Assembly (NCBI GenBank): GCA_964606085.1
Contig: CAZSFD010000020.1
Span: 1-62,042 of the forward strand
Length of the DNA stretch: 62,042 bases
DNA from: CAIQJJ01 sp964606085
Lineage (GTDB): Bacteria; Chloroflexota; Anaerolineae; Anaerolineales; UBA4823
Reading direction: 5' to 3'
The notes under the pieces are model-generated. The model was not told the origin of the DNA. It saw only the letters and a program-made list of their open reading frames with translations, and searched no databases. The position numbers and the translations under genes were made by a program. This document shows positions 16,342 through 24,286 of this stretch, in pieces. Within the stretch, counting starts at the first letter, position 1; each line of letters starts with the position of its first letter.

Positions 16342-18090
16342 TTATTGTCCAAAGAACATGATTGCTAACACCACTGCCAACCCGGCAACGATGCCGAAAA
16401 CGTTCCAGTTCAGCTTGCCGGTTTGCGTCCCGCGCAAGCGTTCGGCGATAGACTGTGTGAGGCGTACCACCTGTGCGTTAATCCACTCGAAGCCGAAGCT
16501 GTGTTCAGCCGCCCAGCCCAGCCAGATGAAGGGCTTGCCCAGGGCCGGTTGGCGCTGGCTGAGGGCGTACATCCCCATCCCCGCGGCGATGACGGCCAGC
16601 GCAGCCCATGTTAGCGGGGCGGAGAAGATTTCGGCGGCCATCTCAACGATGGTCAGCTCGTGAATTTCATGAAGCGGGAGAGTCTCGTGGAGCAGGCCGC
16701 TAAAGGGGGCGATCAGCAGCCAGGAAGTGAGTGCGCCCAGCGCCAGCAGACCGAGGGCGATTTTCATCAAGGGCATAGCATCGTGCGCGTGCAGGTGTGA
16801 GCGTTCCTGGCCGAAGAAGACCAGCCAGGTGAAGCGCAGCGTATACAGGGCGGTCAACCCGGCACCGAAGATCATGGCGGCCAGCGCCCAGGTGGGGCCA
16901 TCGTGCAGACCGGCTTCGAGGATCAGTTCTTTGCTCCAAAAGCCGTTCAAAATGGGCAGGCCCGCCAGCGCCAGCGCACCGACGATGAACACGGTGCGGA
17001 TGAAGGGCATCTTCGCCCCCAGACCGCCCATCAGGCGCATGTCGCGCGTCTCGACGGCGTGGATCACCGCGCCCGCTGCCAGGAAAAGCAGCGCTTTGAA
17101 GATGGCATGGCTGAACAGGTGGAACTGGCTGGCGAGGATGCCGCCTGCGCCAACGGCATACACCATGTATCCCAACTGGCTGACGGTGGAATAGGCCAGC
17201 GCCCGTTTGAGATCAGTGGCGATGACGGCCATAAACGCCGCCAGCAGCGCCGAAATCACGCCCACGGCAATCACCGCCGTGCGCCAACCGGGAACGCCCT
17301 CGAAGGCGGGGAAGAAGCGCGCCAGCAAATACACACCGGCGTTGACCATTGTGGCGGCATGGATGAGCGCGCTGATTGGCGAAGGAGCTTCCATGGCATC
17401 GGGCAGCCAGGTTTGGAAGGGGAACTGCGCCGATTTGGCTGCCGCGGCCGCCAGGAAGCCAAAGGCCAGCCACGCCAACGCAGCCGCCGGGAGGCTGTGA
17501 GCGTTGGCGATGAATGCGTGCAGATCGTAGCTGCCCTGCAAGGCGTAAACGGCCAGCGATCCGGCGAATAATCCCACGCCGCCCAGCGAGGTGATGATCA
17601 ACGCCTTGACGCCGCCAGCCACGGCCTTGGGGTCGTCATTGTAAAACGAGATCAGCGCGTATGAGCACAGCGCCGTAATTTCCCAGAAGAAGAACAAAAA
17701 GAGCAAACTGCCGGTCAGCGCCAACCCCACCATGCCGCCGATGAAGAACAGCACCAGGGCATAGTAGCGGCCCACCTGCGCCGCGCCGCGCAGGTAATCC
17801 ACCGAAAATAACACGGCCAGCGAACCGACGACGGTGGCAACGGCTGTCAGGAATGCGCCCAGGCCGTCGGCCACAAAGGTCACGTCGCCAAACACGCCGC
17901 CCAATGGGATGCGCAACACAGCATTTTCGCCTGCCTGAGCCAACAGAATAACCGCGGCCACGCCTGCCGCCGCTGCAAACCCCACGGCCAGCGTGTGCTG
18001 GAGTTTGGCGCGTTGATCTCCGGTCAGCCACACCGCCAGCGCTCCCGCCCAGGGCAGGAATATCGTCAGTGCAATCAGTATCGAAGCCAT
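16342..18090 (-). CDS. Proton-channel subunit, NuoL-like
   Basis: A 582-residue antiporter-like subunit with about 16 membrane segments. The key Glu lies in FFFWEITALCSYALISFY and the key Lys in GGVKALIITSLGG; FPFQTWLPDAMEAPSPISALIHAATMVNAGVYLLAR is the central family signature. A long C-terminal region past residue 470 is consistent with NuoL/HyfB-type proteins. GAGGA sits at good spacing before ATG 18090, favouring it over TTG 18102. It is the largest membrane module of the complex. Confidence 0.92.
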   Translation of the reverse strand: MASILIALTIFLPWAGALAVWLTGDQRAKLQHTLAVGFAAAAGVAAVILLAQAGENAVLRIPLGGVFGDVTFVADGLGAFLTAVATVVGSLAVLFSVDYLRGAAQVGRYYALVLFFIGGMVGLALTGSLLFLFFFWEITALCSYALISFYNDDPKAVAGGVKALIITSLGGVGLFAGSLAVYALQGSYDLHAFIANAHSLPAAALAWLAFGFLAAAAAKSAQFPFQTWLPDAMEAPSPISALIHAATMVNAGVYLLARFFPAFEGVPGWRTAVIAVGVISALLAAFMAVIATDLKRALAYSTVSQLGYMVYAVGAGGILASQFHLFSHAIFKALLFLAAGAVIHAVETRDMRLMGGLGAKMPFIRTVFIVGALALAGLPILNGFWSKELILEAGLHDGPTWALAAMIFGAGLTALYTLRFTWLVFFGQERSHLHAHDAMPLMKIALGLLALGALTSWLLIAPFSGLLHETLPLHEIHELTIVEMAAEIFSAPLTWAALAVIAAGMGMYALSQRQPALGKPFIWLGWAAEHSFGFEWINAQVVRLTQSIAERLRGTQTGKLNWNVFGIVAGLAVVLAIMFFGQ

Positions 18091-18102
18091 AGAAATCCTC
18101 AA

Positions 18103-18155
18103 AAGGGCAAGATTGAAAGTTGAGAAACCTTCAACCTTCCCAACCTTTACCCTTT
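18103..18155. repeat. Imperfect inverted repeat between K- and L-like genes
   Basis: AGGGCAAGATTGAAAGTTGA on one side faces a bulged complement ending TTTACCCT on the other. It overlaps the stop codon of the K-like gene. Pairing is imperfect, so this is the weakest of the spacer repeats in the operon. Confidence 0.45.
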
Positions 18156-18452
18156 CAACGTCGAAATCTCCGTCAAATCCAATGTTCCAAACCGCCGTCG
18201 AATCTGTACCGCCAGCGCCAGCGCCACGACGGCCACCATCGTATCGGCCACAATCACGGTGGCGGCGATGCTCTGGCTCAGGCCCATGTTGCCATTCACT
18301 TTGCCGGCCAGCACAAGGGCGATCACTGCTGCTTTAACCAGCACTTGCAGCACCAGCACAATTTTGACCGCGTTGCGGGTGATCAGCAGGCCATACAACC
18401 CCACGCCCAGCAAGCCCAAAATTCCCGCCAAAACCACATTGACTACGTTCAT
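18147..18452 (-). CDS. NuoK/MnhC-like membrane subunit
   Basis: A 101-residue protein with three membrane helices, the size and topology of NuoK and MnhC/MrpC. VGLYGLLITRNAVKIVLVLQVLVKAAVIALVL corresponds to helix 1-2 of the family (GxYxLLxxRNxIrxLlGlelm-a-nL). The usual helix-2 Glu is replaced here by Gln/Val in 'VLQVLVKAA', though Lys is nearby. DTMVAVVALALAVQIRR closes the third helix. The start codon overlaps the J-like stop (ATGA). Confidence 0.85.
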   Translation of the reverse strand: MNVVNVVLAGILGLLGVGLYGLLITRNAVKIVLVLQVLVKAAVIALVLAGKVNGNMGLSQSIAATVIVADTMVAVVALALAVQIRRRFGTLDLTEISTLKG

Positions 18453-19012
18453 TCTTGCTCCTTTTGCTCGGTGGGGGTGGCCGAACCGACCAGGTTTTGG
18501 CCCATCACCTCGTGCAGTGTATCCAGCCCGGAACGCGGTTTGCTTTTGCCCTCGGCCAGCAATCCCAACATGCCCATGACACCAGAGAAGAGCAATACCA
18601 TTTGCACCCACACATCGAGTACGCGGTCTTCCCACAGCGATACCGATAGCGGCAGGGTGATGGTTTCGAGGCTGCCGAGCGCGGCGGGCAAAATCAGCAC
18701 GCCGAGCAAGAGCATCGCGCCGACCGTGACCACGAAGGCCAACGGCTTGGGGACGATGGAGGTGGGGTCGAAGGCGTCGTCGCCGGTGACGCTGATGGCG
18801 TAGACCAGCAGCACCGTCACCAGCCCCGCACCCACGCTCAGTTCGATCACGGCCACCTGGGTCGCGCCGAGCATGTAGAGTACCGCCGAGGTCAGGGCGC
18901 TGACACAGGCCACCCACAACGTGGAAGGCAAGATGCGCTGGGAAATCATCGCCCGGTAGGCGCAAAAGATGGCAAGACACAATAAAATGGCGTAAAAGAT
19001 ATTCTCGACCAT
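18449..19012 (-). CDS. NuoJ/MbhD-like membrane subunit, first gene of the hydrogenase operon
   Basis: A 187-residue protein with about five membrane segments. ILPSTLWVACVSALTSAVLYMLGATQVAVIELSVGAG matches the MnhB/MbhD (DUF4040-like) module, and the following Tyr-containing helix the NuoJ-like part. It likely forms the J-type helix bundle next to K. The C-terminal 30 residues are hydrophilic. ATG 19012 opens MVENIFYAILLCLAIF; a longer frame from 19069 adds a basic, unlikely N-terminus. No clear promoter was found in 19013-19140 on the minus strand. Confidence 0.85.
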   Translation of the reverse strand: MVENIFYAILLCLAIFCAYRAMISQRILPSTLWVACVSALTSAVLYMLGATQVAVIELSVGAGLVTVLLVYAISVTGDDAFDPTSIVPKPLAFVVTVGAMLLLGVLILPAALGSLETITLPLSVSLWEDRVLDVWVQMVLLFSGVMGMLGLLAEGKSKPRSGLDTLHEVMGQNLVGSATPTEQKEQE

Positions 19013-19075
19013 GGAATGGGCTTTCTTATGGGTTTTAGTTTCAAGTCGAAGAGCGCCTAAAATCCACAATACACA

Positions 19076-19091
19076 TTGGGTTGAGACCCAA
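19076..19091. repeat. Small hairpin in the divergent spacer
   Basis: Arms TTGGGT and ACCCAA with loop TGAG, in the 363-base divergent spacer between the hydrogenase operon and the terpenoid-repeat gene (19013-19375). Apart from this hairpin and the promoter at 19341, the spacer shows no gene. Confidence 0.45.
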
Positions 19092-19340
19092 CGCTGACGA
19101 GATGCAGTTTTATCACATATCCATCCATTTCGGAAAGTGACAATAATCCCCTATCTATCCCTAAAAGTCTTAAGGTTACAGATGAATTTCCATATCAGTC
19201 GTCATGCCGGGCGTTCGTCGGCGTGTTCAATGGATGAAAATAGCGGGCTATTTTCAAAGCAGCAGAGCGCAAAGGATATGAACCACAAAGCTTGCAAAGG
19301 ACACGATTTAAGCAAGGCACATGAGAAATACGGTGTTGAG

Positions 19341-19369
19341 TTGACAGACATTCAAACTTGTCACATAAT
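19341..19369 (+). promoter_or_regulatory. Sigma-70-type promoter giving a leaderless mRNA
   Basis: TTGACA (19341-19346), a 17-base spacer and CATAAT (19364-19369). The expected start, seven bases after the -10 box, falls on the A of ATG 19376, so the terpenoid-repeat gene is likely translated from a leaderless transcript. Confidence 0.7.
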
Positions 19370-19375
19370 TTGGCG

Positions 19376-20263
19376 ATGTTTAATAGCAATGCGTACAATT
19401 TTTTGCTATCCACGCAAAACGAGGATGGCGGCTGGGGATACACCCCCCAAGCGGCTTCTGTCACTGAGTCCAGCGCAGCCGCCTTGCTAGCATTAACGAA
19501 AATGCAGCCCGTATCTGACGCTGGCACTGCGGCTTTGCAACGTGGGGTTGCTTGGCTTTTAGCAGGCCAACATAAAGATGGCGGGTGGGGTTTTGCTCAT
19601 AACGATCCCGAATCTACCTGGCAGACAGCCTGGGCGGTTTGGGCGCTGACAAAAGTTGGCCCCGGCACCCCGGCGCTCGAAGCCGGGGTTAACTGGTTGG
19701 TGACACCCAGCATAGTCAGCACGGGCGACGATGCCATGGCGTCTGAATTAAAACAAAACTCCGGCATTGACCTGAACATCAACGGCTGGCCGTGGCTTCC
19801 GGGTGAACTGCCCTGGCTGGAACCTAGCGCTCACGCTTTATTAGCGCTTCATGCAGTACCCTCCAGCGAGGCCGTCCAGACCCGTTTGCGAGATGGCGTT
19901 CGGCTATTGCGTTCCCGTCACCTGGATGCTGGGGGCTGGAATATCGGCGTGATACAGATGCTAGGGGCAATCATGCCGCCGCGCCCGGTACCAACAGCCC
20001 TGGCCATCTTGACTCTGGCGTTGCTGGAGCCACAGGAAATCCAAGCTGCAGATTACTTCGTTTTACAACAGCAAACAGACCAGGATGGCGGCGTGCTGGC
20101 CTTGAGTTGGACAGTGATGGCGCTGCGCATCGCCAAACAACCCAGTGACGTATTTGCTGCCCAACTGGAAAGTAGCCAAATCGAAGATGGCTCCTGGAAT
20201 CGCAGCATGTACCAAACTTCGCTGGCTCTCCTGTCACTCGGAGAATTGGATTGGCTTCGATGA
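19376..20263 (+). CDS. Prenyltransferase/squalene-oxidase-repeat protein
   Basis: A 295-residue alpha-toroid protein built of terpenoid-cyclase-type repeats. QW-like motifs are seen as NEDGGWGYTPQ near residue 14, KDGGWGFAHND near 62, DAGGWNIG near 182, DQDGGVLALSW near 240 and EDGSWNRSMYQTSLALLSL near 270. No DxDD or DCTAE motif of squalene-hopene or oxidosqualene cyclases is present, and it is half their length, so cyclase activity is not supported; it may bind or modify an isoprenoid. It overlaps the DUF362 gene by an ATGA. TTA and ATT codons are more common than in neighbouring genes. Confidence 0.8.
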   Translation: MFNSNAYNFLLSTQNEDGGWGYTPQAASVTESSAAALLALTKMQPVSDAGTAALQRGVAWLLAGQHKDGGWGFAHNDPESTWQTAWAVWALTKVGPGTPALEAGVNWLVTPSIVSTGDDAMASELKQNSGIDLNINGWPWLPGELPWLEPSAHALLALHAVPSSEAVQTRLRDGVRLLRSRHLDAGGWNIGVIQMLGAIMPPRPVPTALAILTLALLEPQEIQAADYFVLQQQTDQDGGVLALSWTVMALRIAKQPSDVFAAQLESSQIEDGSWNRSMYQTSLALLSLGELDWLR

Positions 20264-21282
20264 AAAATGTGAAATTATCTCGCAAAGCTTTTGTGCGTAT
20301 CGGTTTGTTAGCTGCCATTGCCGGGGGAACTACGCTTTTGGAGAAAGTCACCCAACCCGTCGGGAGTGTGACATATACGCGTTGGCTGCTGCGCGGTTAC
20401 TGGAAGCGCCTTATGCATCCAGCCGTGGTTACCTTAGGCGGGTGCGCTTCTTATTCCGATTCGGCAGATTTGTTGAATAAACTACGTACGCTCTGGCGGC
20501 AAGCGGAAATGCCCGATGTGCGCGGCAAGCGAATTTTAATTAAACCGAACCTGGTCGATTCAATAGATAATCACCCTTCAACCACCAACCCGACTGTGGT
20601 CGGAGCGGCGATTGACCTATTGCGCGAGTTAGGCGCAGGAGAGATCGTAGTAGGCGATGGGCCGGCTTTTCGCCGCGAGGCCTGGTCAGTGGCCCAGGAC
20701 TGTGGGCTGGGAACTGTCGTGAAGGCAAAACAGGTTCCTTTCGTGGACTTGAACTTCGATGATCCACAACCAGTGAGGGCGCGTGACGGTTGGCTTCGGC
20801 GCTCACCGGTGTTGTGGCTGCCGCGGAGTGTGCGCCAGGCCGATTACATTCTCTCAATTCCCAAGATGAAAACTCATCACTGGGCGGTTGTATCTTTGAG
20901 CGTGAAGAATTTATTGGGGGTTGTGCCAGGTTCACGCTATGGTTGGCCAAAGAACATGCTCCACATCAACGGCTTCATCCCATCGATCCTGGGTGTGTAT
21001 CAATGTGTGCCCAAGGTTCTGGCGTTAGTGGACGGTATTATCGGGATGGAAGGTGACGGCCCATTATTTGGATCCCCCGTCGAACACGGTTTGCTTGCCA
21101 TGGGCAAAGACGCTGTGGCCGTAGACACAGTTTGTGCAGATTTGATGGGCTATACGCTGGAAAACGTGACCTACCTGAACCTTGCTGGCTGGGCAGGGAT
21201 TGGTCAAACCCAACACATTGAATTGCGCGGCGCAGACCCGAACCTATATCGCCGCCAATACCGCAAAATCCAGATACCTTGA
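20260..21282 (+). CDS. DUF362 domain-containing protein with Tat-like N-terminus
   Basis: A 340-residue DUF362 protein. The signatures are GKRILIKPNLVD near residue 91, ELGAGEIVVGDGPAF near 127, DYILSIPKMKTHHWAVVSLSVKNLLGVVPG near 207-235 and VDGIIGMEGDGPLFG near 265. The N-terminus SRKAFVRIGLLAAIAGG resembles a twin-arginine signal with Arg-Lys in place of Arg-Arg, so the protein may be exported or membrane-tethered. The biochemical role of DUF362 is not established; some relatives carry ferredoxin domains, which this one lacks. It is translationally coupled to the gene before it. Confidence 0.85.
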   Translation: MKNVKLSRKAFVRIGLLAAIAGGTTLLEKVTQPVGSVTYTRWLLRGYWKRLMHPAVVTLGGCASYSDSADLLNKLRTLWRQAEMPDVRGKRILIKPNLVDSIDNHPSTTNPTVVGAAIDLLRELGAGEIVVGDGPAFRREAWSVAQDCGLGTVVKAKQVPFVDLNFDDPQPVRARDGWLRRSPVLWLPRSVRQADYILSIPKMKTHHWAVVSLSVKNLLGVVPGSRYGWPKNMLHINGFIPSILGVYQCVPKVLALVDGIIGMEGDGPLFGSPVEHGLLAMGKDAVAVDTVCADLMGYTLENVTYLNLAGWAGIGQTQHIELRGADPNLYRRQYRKIQIP

Positions 21283-21323
21283 CGGCGACGGATGAGCATT
21301 TAGCTTTCGATTTCTTAAAATCT

Positions 21324-21893
21324 ATGCCACTCATTGATCACTTTTCCCTGTTAGCCCCCTTTTACGAAACCGCCATCCGTCTTGGCAATGTGCAGGCGTT
21401 CATGCAACGGGCTGCTTTGCCTGTCAATGGGTGGATGCTCGACGCCGGCGGCGGCACCGGGCGTGTGTCGTATGCCCTGCGTCACCAGGCCAAATACATC
21501 GTCGTTGCCGACGAATCGTGGGGGATGCTCAAACAAGCCTCGGCCAAAAATGGCCTATTGTCCGTGCGCGGCGTGACCGAAACCCTGCCATTTGCTGCCG
21601 AACGCTTTGATCGCATCATCATGGTAGATGCACTGCACCATGTAGCCGATCATCAACAAAGCCTGGGCGAGTTATGGCGTGTGTTAAAACCAGGCGGGCG
21701 GATTGTGATTGAAGAACCCGATGTGCGCACCCTGATCGTCAAGTTGGTCGCCATCGGCGAAAAGCTGGCCCTGATGCGCAGCCATTTCCTGGCGCCGCCG
21801 CGCATTGCGGCCATGTTCCCCAATCAAAACGCTCGGAAGCACATTGAAGTAGAAGGATATAATGCCTGGGTGATGATCGAAAAAACCGCCTGA
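21324..21893 (+). CDS. Class I SAM-dependent methyltransferase
   Basis: A 189-residue Methyltransf_11/UbiE-like enzyme. Motif I is MLDAGGGTGRVSYAL near residue 37, the acidic end of strand 2 is VADES, motif II is DRIIMVDALHHVADH near 95 and motif III WRVLKPGGRIVIEEPD near 117. It transfers a methyl group from S-adenosylmethionine to an unknown small molecule, plausibly a lipid or isoprenoid given its operon. ATG 21324 gives a typical start (MPLIDHFSLLAPFYE); TTG 21279 overlapping the previous stop is an alternative adding 15 residues. Confidence 0.85.
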   Translation: MPLIDHFSLLAPFYETAIRLGNVQAFMQRAALPVNGWMLDAGGGTGRVSYALRHQAKYIVVADESWGMLKQASAKNGLLSVRGVTETLPFAAERFDRIIMVDALHHVADHQQSLGELWRVLKPGGRIVIEEPDVRTLIVKLVAIGEKLALMRSHFLAPPRIAAMFPNQNARKHIEVEGYNAWVMIEKTA

Positions 21894-21963
21894 GGGGGCA
21901 AACATACCATCATTGAAATATCAGGCGCTTGAGCAGGTTCATAACCATCCGTTAATTCTCGTT

Positions 21964-21969
21964 TATAAT
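21964..21969 (+). promoter_or_regulatory. Possible -10 box for the EF-G2 gene
   Basis: TATAAT within TTTATAATT, 92 bases before ATG 22062. No good -35 hexamer is found 16-18 bases upstream, so the call is tentative. Confidence 0.35.
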
Positions 21970-22061
21970 TGGGCGCGCTGCTTATCCATAATTTGACAAG
22001 CAAACCACTATCTTTAGAATCGGCGTTTGCCCGATTTTACTCACCTGAGGAAGGAAATCCA

Positions 22062-24134
22062 ATGAAAGAATACACGTCCGAATCGATCCGCAACGTGGCC
22101 CTGGTTTCGCACAGCGGCGCTGGCAAAACCATGCTGGCGGAAGCCTTCTTGCACGTCACCGGCGCCACCACCCGCCTTGGCAAGGTGGAAGATGGCACCA
22201 CCGCGGCAGACTTTGAAGAAGAAGAAATTCGCCGCACCATTTCGCTCTCGACGGCGGTGATCCCGGTGGAGTATCGCGATTGCAAGATCAACGTCCTCGA
22301 CACGCCCGGCTACACCGATTTCGTAGGCGAGGTGATCTCGGCCTTGCGCGTGGCTGATGGCGCACTCGTTGTGATCGATTCGGTGGCTGGTGCAGAAGTG
22401 GGCACTGAAATTGCCCTGCAATACTGCGATAAATTCAAACTGCCGCGTTTCTTCGTGATCAACAAAATGAACCGCGACAATGCCAACTTCCGCAAAGCGT
22501 TGGCTTCCCTGCAAGATATTTCCGAAACCCGCCCGATCCCCGTGCAACTGCCATGGGGCGAAAAAGCCGATTTCAAGGGTGTAATTGACCTGCTTTCGAT
22601 GCAAGCGTATGCAGGTGTCGGAAAAGAAGCTGCAGCCATCCCCGCCGAATTTGCAGACGAGGCCGAAGAAGCCCGCATGGCCCTGATCGAAGCCGCTGCC
22701 GAAGGCGAAGATGCCCTGCTCGAAAAATACCTCGAAGGCGAGGAACTGACCTCCGAAGAAATCTCCCGCGGCCTGCGCGCCGTAATCCTGGCCGGCAGTT
22801 ACGCCCCGGTCTTTGTCACGGCTGGCACAGCAGAAGTGGGCATCCTGCCCCTGCTCGATGCTATCCTTTCGATGATGCCTTCCCCCCTGGAAGTAGGCGA
22901 AGCCGTAGCCCAGGGCAAATCTGGCGAGGAAAAATTGCCCCCCAGTGACAGTGGCCCGTTGGCAGCCTATGTCTGGAAAAACACCGCCGACCCGTTCGTG
23001 GGCAAGATCACCTATTTCCGGGTCTATTCTGGTGTAATCACCTCGGACTCACGGGTTTGGAACCAGGCTAAGAACGCCGAAGAGCGTTTCGGCCAGGTCA
23101 GCATTCAACGCGGGAAGGAACAGATCAGCACCAAAACCATTCATGTTGGCGATATTGGCACCGTCCCCAAGCTCAGCACCACTACCACCGGCGACACCCT
23201 GTGCGACAAAACCCATCCGCTGACACTGCCCAAATCGGAATATCCCAATGCGCTCTTTCAAGTGGCAATCTCTCCGAAGACCCAGGCTGATGCGTCGAAG
23301 ATCAGTTCAACCCTCACCCGCCTCTCCGAAGAAGACCCCACCCTTACCTGGCGACAAGAAGGCGCAACCGGGCAGACAATCCTGCAGGGCATGGGCGACC
23401 AGCACATTGATGTTGCCATTCGCAAGGCCGAGACCAAGTTCCTGACCGCCCTGCACACTGAAATCCCCAAAGTCCCCTACCAAGAAACGATCACGCGCGA
23501 AGGGGCCGCCCAACACCGCCATAAGAAACAGACGGGTGGCGCAGGCCAATTTGCCGAAGTTCATTTGCGCGTCAGCCCGTTGGCAGAAGTGGAATATGAA
23601 TTTAGCAACGATGTATTTGGCGGTGCGATTTCGAGCAACTTTATGACATCCATTGATAAAGGTATCAAAGCCGTGTTGAAAGAAGGCGTCATTGCCGGAT
23701 ACCCCGTACTCAATGTAAAAGTTTCCGTTTACGATGGCAAGGAACACCCGGTTGACTCGAAACCCATCGCCTTTGAAGCTGCCGGGCGCGAAGCATTCAA
23801 GGCTGCTTTCAAAGAAGCCGGCCCGGTGCTGCGTGAGCCGATTATGAATGTGCGCGTCGTTGTTCCCGAAGCGAATATGGGCGACATCATTGGCGACCTG
23901 AACACCCGCCGGGCGCGCGTTTCGGGCATGGACACTGAAAAAGGCCGCTCGGTGGTCACCGCCCAGGTGCCGCTGGCTGAAATGCAGCGCTACACCACCG
24001 ACTTGCGTTCGATGACTGGCGGCCGCGGCGTGTTCAGCATGGAGTTTTCGCACTATGAAATGGTACCACCGCAGATCGCCCAAGAAGTGGTGGCCGCTCG
24101 CCAGAAAGAAATCCAGGCCAACCGAGAAGAGTAA
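22062..24134 (+). CDS. Elongation factor G-like GTPase (EF-G2 type)
   Basis: A 690-residue five-domain translational GTPase. G1 is SHSGAGKTM near residue 17, where canonical EF-G has GHIDxGKT, G3 is DTPGYTDF near 82 and G4 is NKMNRDN near 137. Domain IV starts near residue 480 and contains THRHKKQTGGAGQFAEV-type residues (QHRHKKQTGGAGQ) and domain V ends with SMTGGRGVFSMEFSHYEMVP. The G1 and G4 variants mark it as the EF-G paralogue rather than the main elongation factor. GAGGAAGG precedes ATG 22062. A strong terminator follows. Confidence 0.9.
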   Translation: MKEYTSESIRNVALVSHSGAGKTMLAEAFLHVTGATTRLGKVEDGTTAADFEEEEIRRTISLSTAVIPVEYRDCKINVLDTPGYTDFVGEVISALRVADGALVVIDSVAGAEVGTEIALQYCDKFKLPRFFVINKMNRDNANFRKALASLQDISETRPIPVQLPWGEKADFKGVIDLLSMQAYAGVGKEAAAIPAEFADEAEEARMALIEAAAEGEDALLEKYLEGEELTSEEISRGLRAVILAGSYAPVFVTAGTAEVGILPLLDAILSMMPSPLEVGEAVAQGKSGEEKLPPSDSGPLAAYVWKNTADPFVGKITYFRVYSGVITSDSRVWNQAKNAEERFGQVSIQRGKEQISTKTIHVGDIGTVPKLSTTTTGDTLCDKTHPLTLPKSEYPNALFQVAISPKTQADASKISSTLTRLSEEDPTLTWRQEGATGQTILQGMGDQHIDVAIRKAETKFLTALHTEIPKVPYQETITREGAAQHRHKKQTGGAGQFAEVHLRVSPLAEVEYEFSNDVFGGAISSNFMTSIDKGIKAVLKEGVIAGYPVLNVKVSVYDGKEHPVDSKPIAFEAAGREAFKAAFKEAGPVLREPIMNVRVVVPEANMGDIIGDLNTRRARVSGMDTEKGRSVVTAQVPLAEMQRYTTDLRSMTGGRGVFSMEFSHYEMVPPQIAQEVVAARQKEIQANREE

Positions 24135-24170
24135 ATTCCGCTGATTGCTGCGCCATTTCCCAGCAAGGTA

Positions 24171-24211
24171 AGACACAACCCCACAGGTTTTCCCTGTGGG
24201 GTTGTGTCTTT
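24171..24211 (+). terminator. Strong terminator after EF-G2
   Basis: A 17-bp perfect stem (24171-24187 with 24193-24209), loop TTTTC, then a short T tract. It starts 37 bases after the stop codon. Confidence 0.85.
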
Positions 24212-24239
24212 AAAGATGAAAATGGGCGGGGCTCGGTGG

Positions 24240-24258
24240 CGCAAACCTTTGGTTTGCG
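24240..24258. repeat. Small hairpin CAAAC/GTTTG family
   Basis: Arms CGCAAACC and GGTTTGCG with loop TTT, between the EF-G2 terminator and the end of the convergent seven-gene operon. Confidence 0.65.
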
Positions 24259-24286
24259 AGCGTGCGCAGCATCAGAGCGCAGTTGA

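Noticed and set aside
12158..19012. Ordinary respiratory complex I (nuo) operon
   Set aside because: The D-like part keeps RICGIC and DPCFSC cysteine pairs, which true NuoD lacks, and the E, F and G subunits are absent.
19376..20263. Squalene-hopene cyclase
   Set aside because: It has QW-like repeats but is under half the length and lacks the DxDD catalytic motif.
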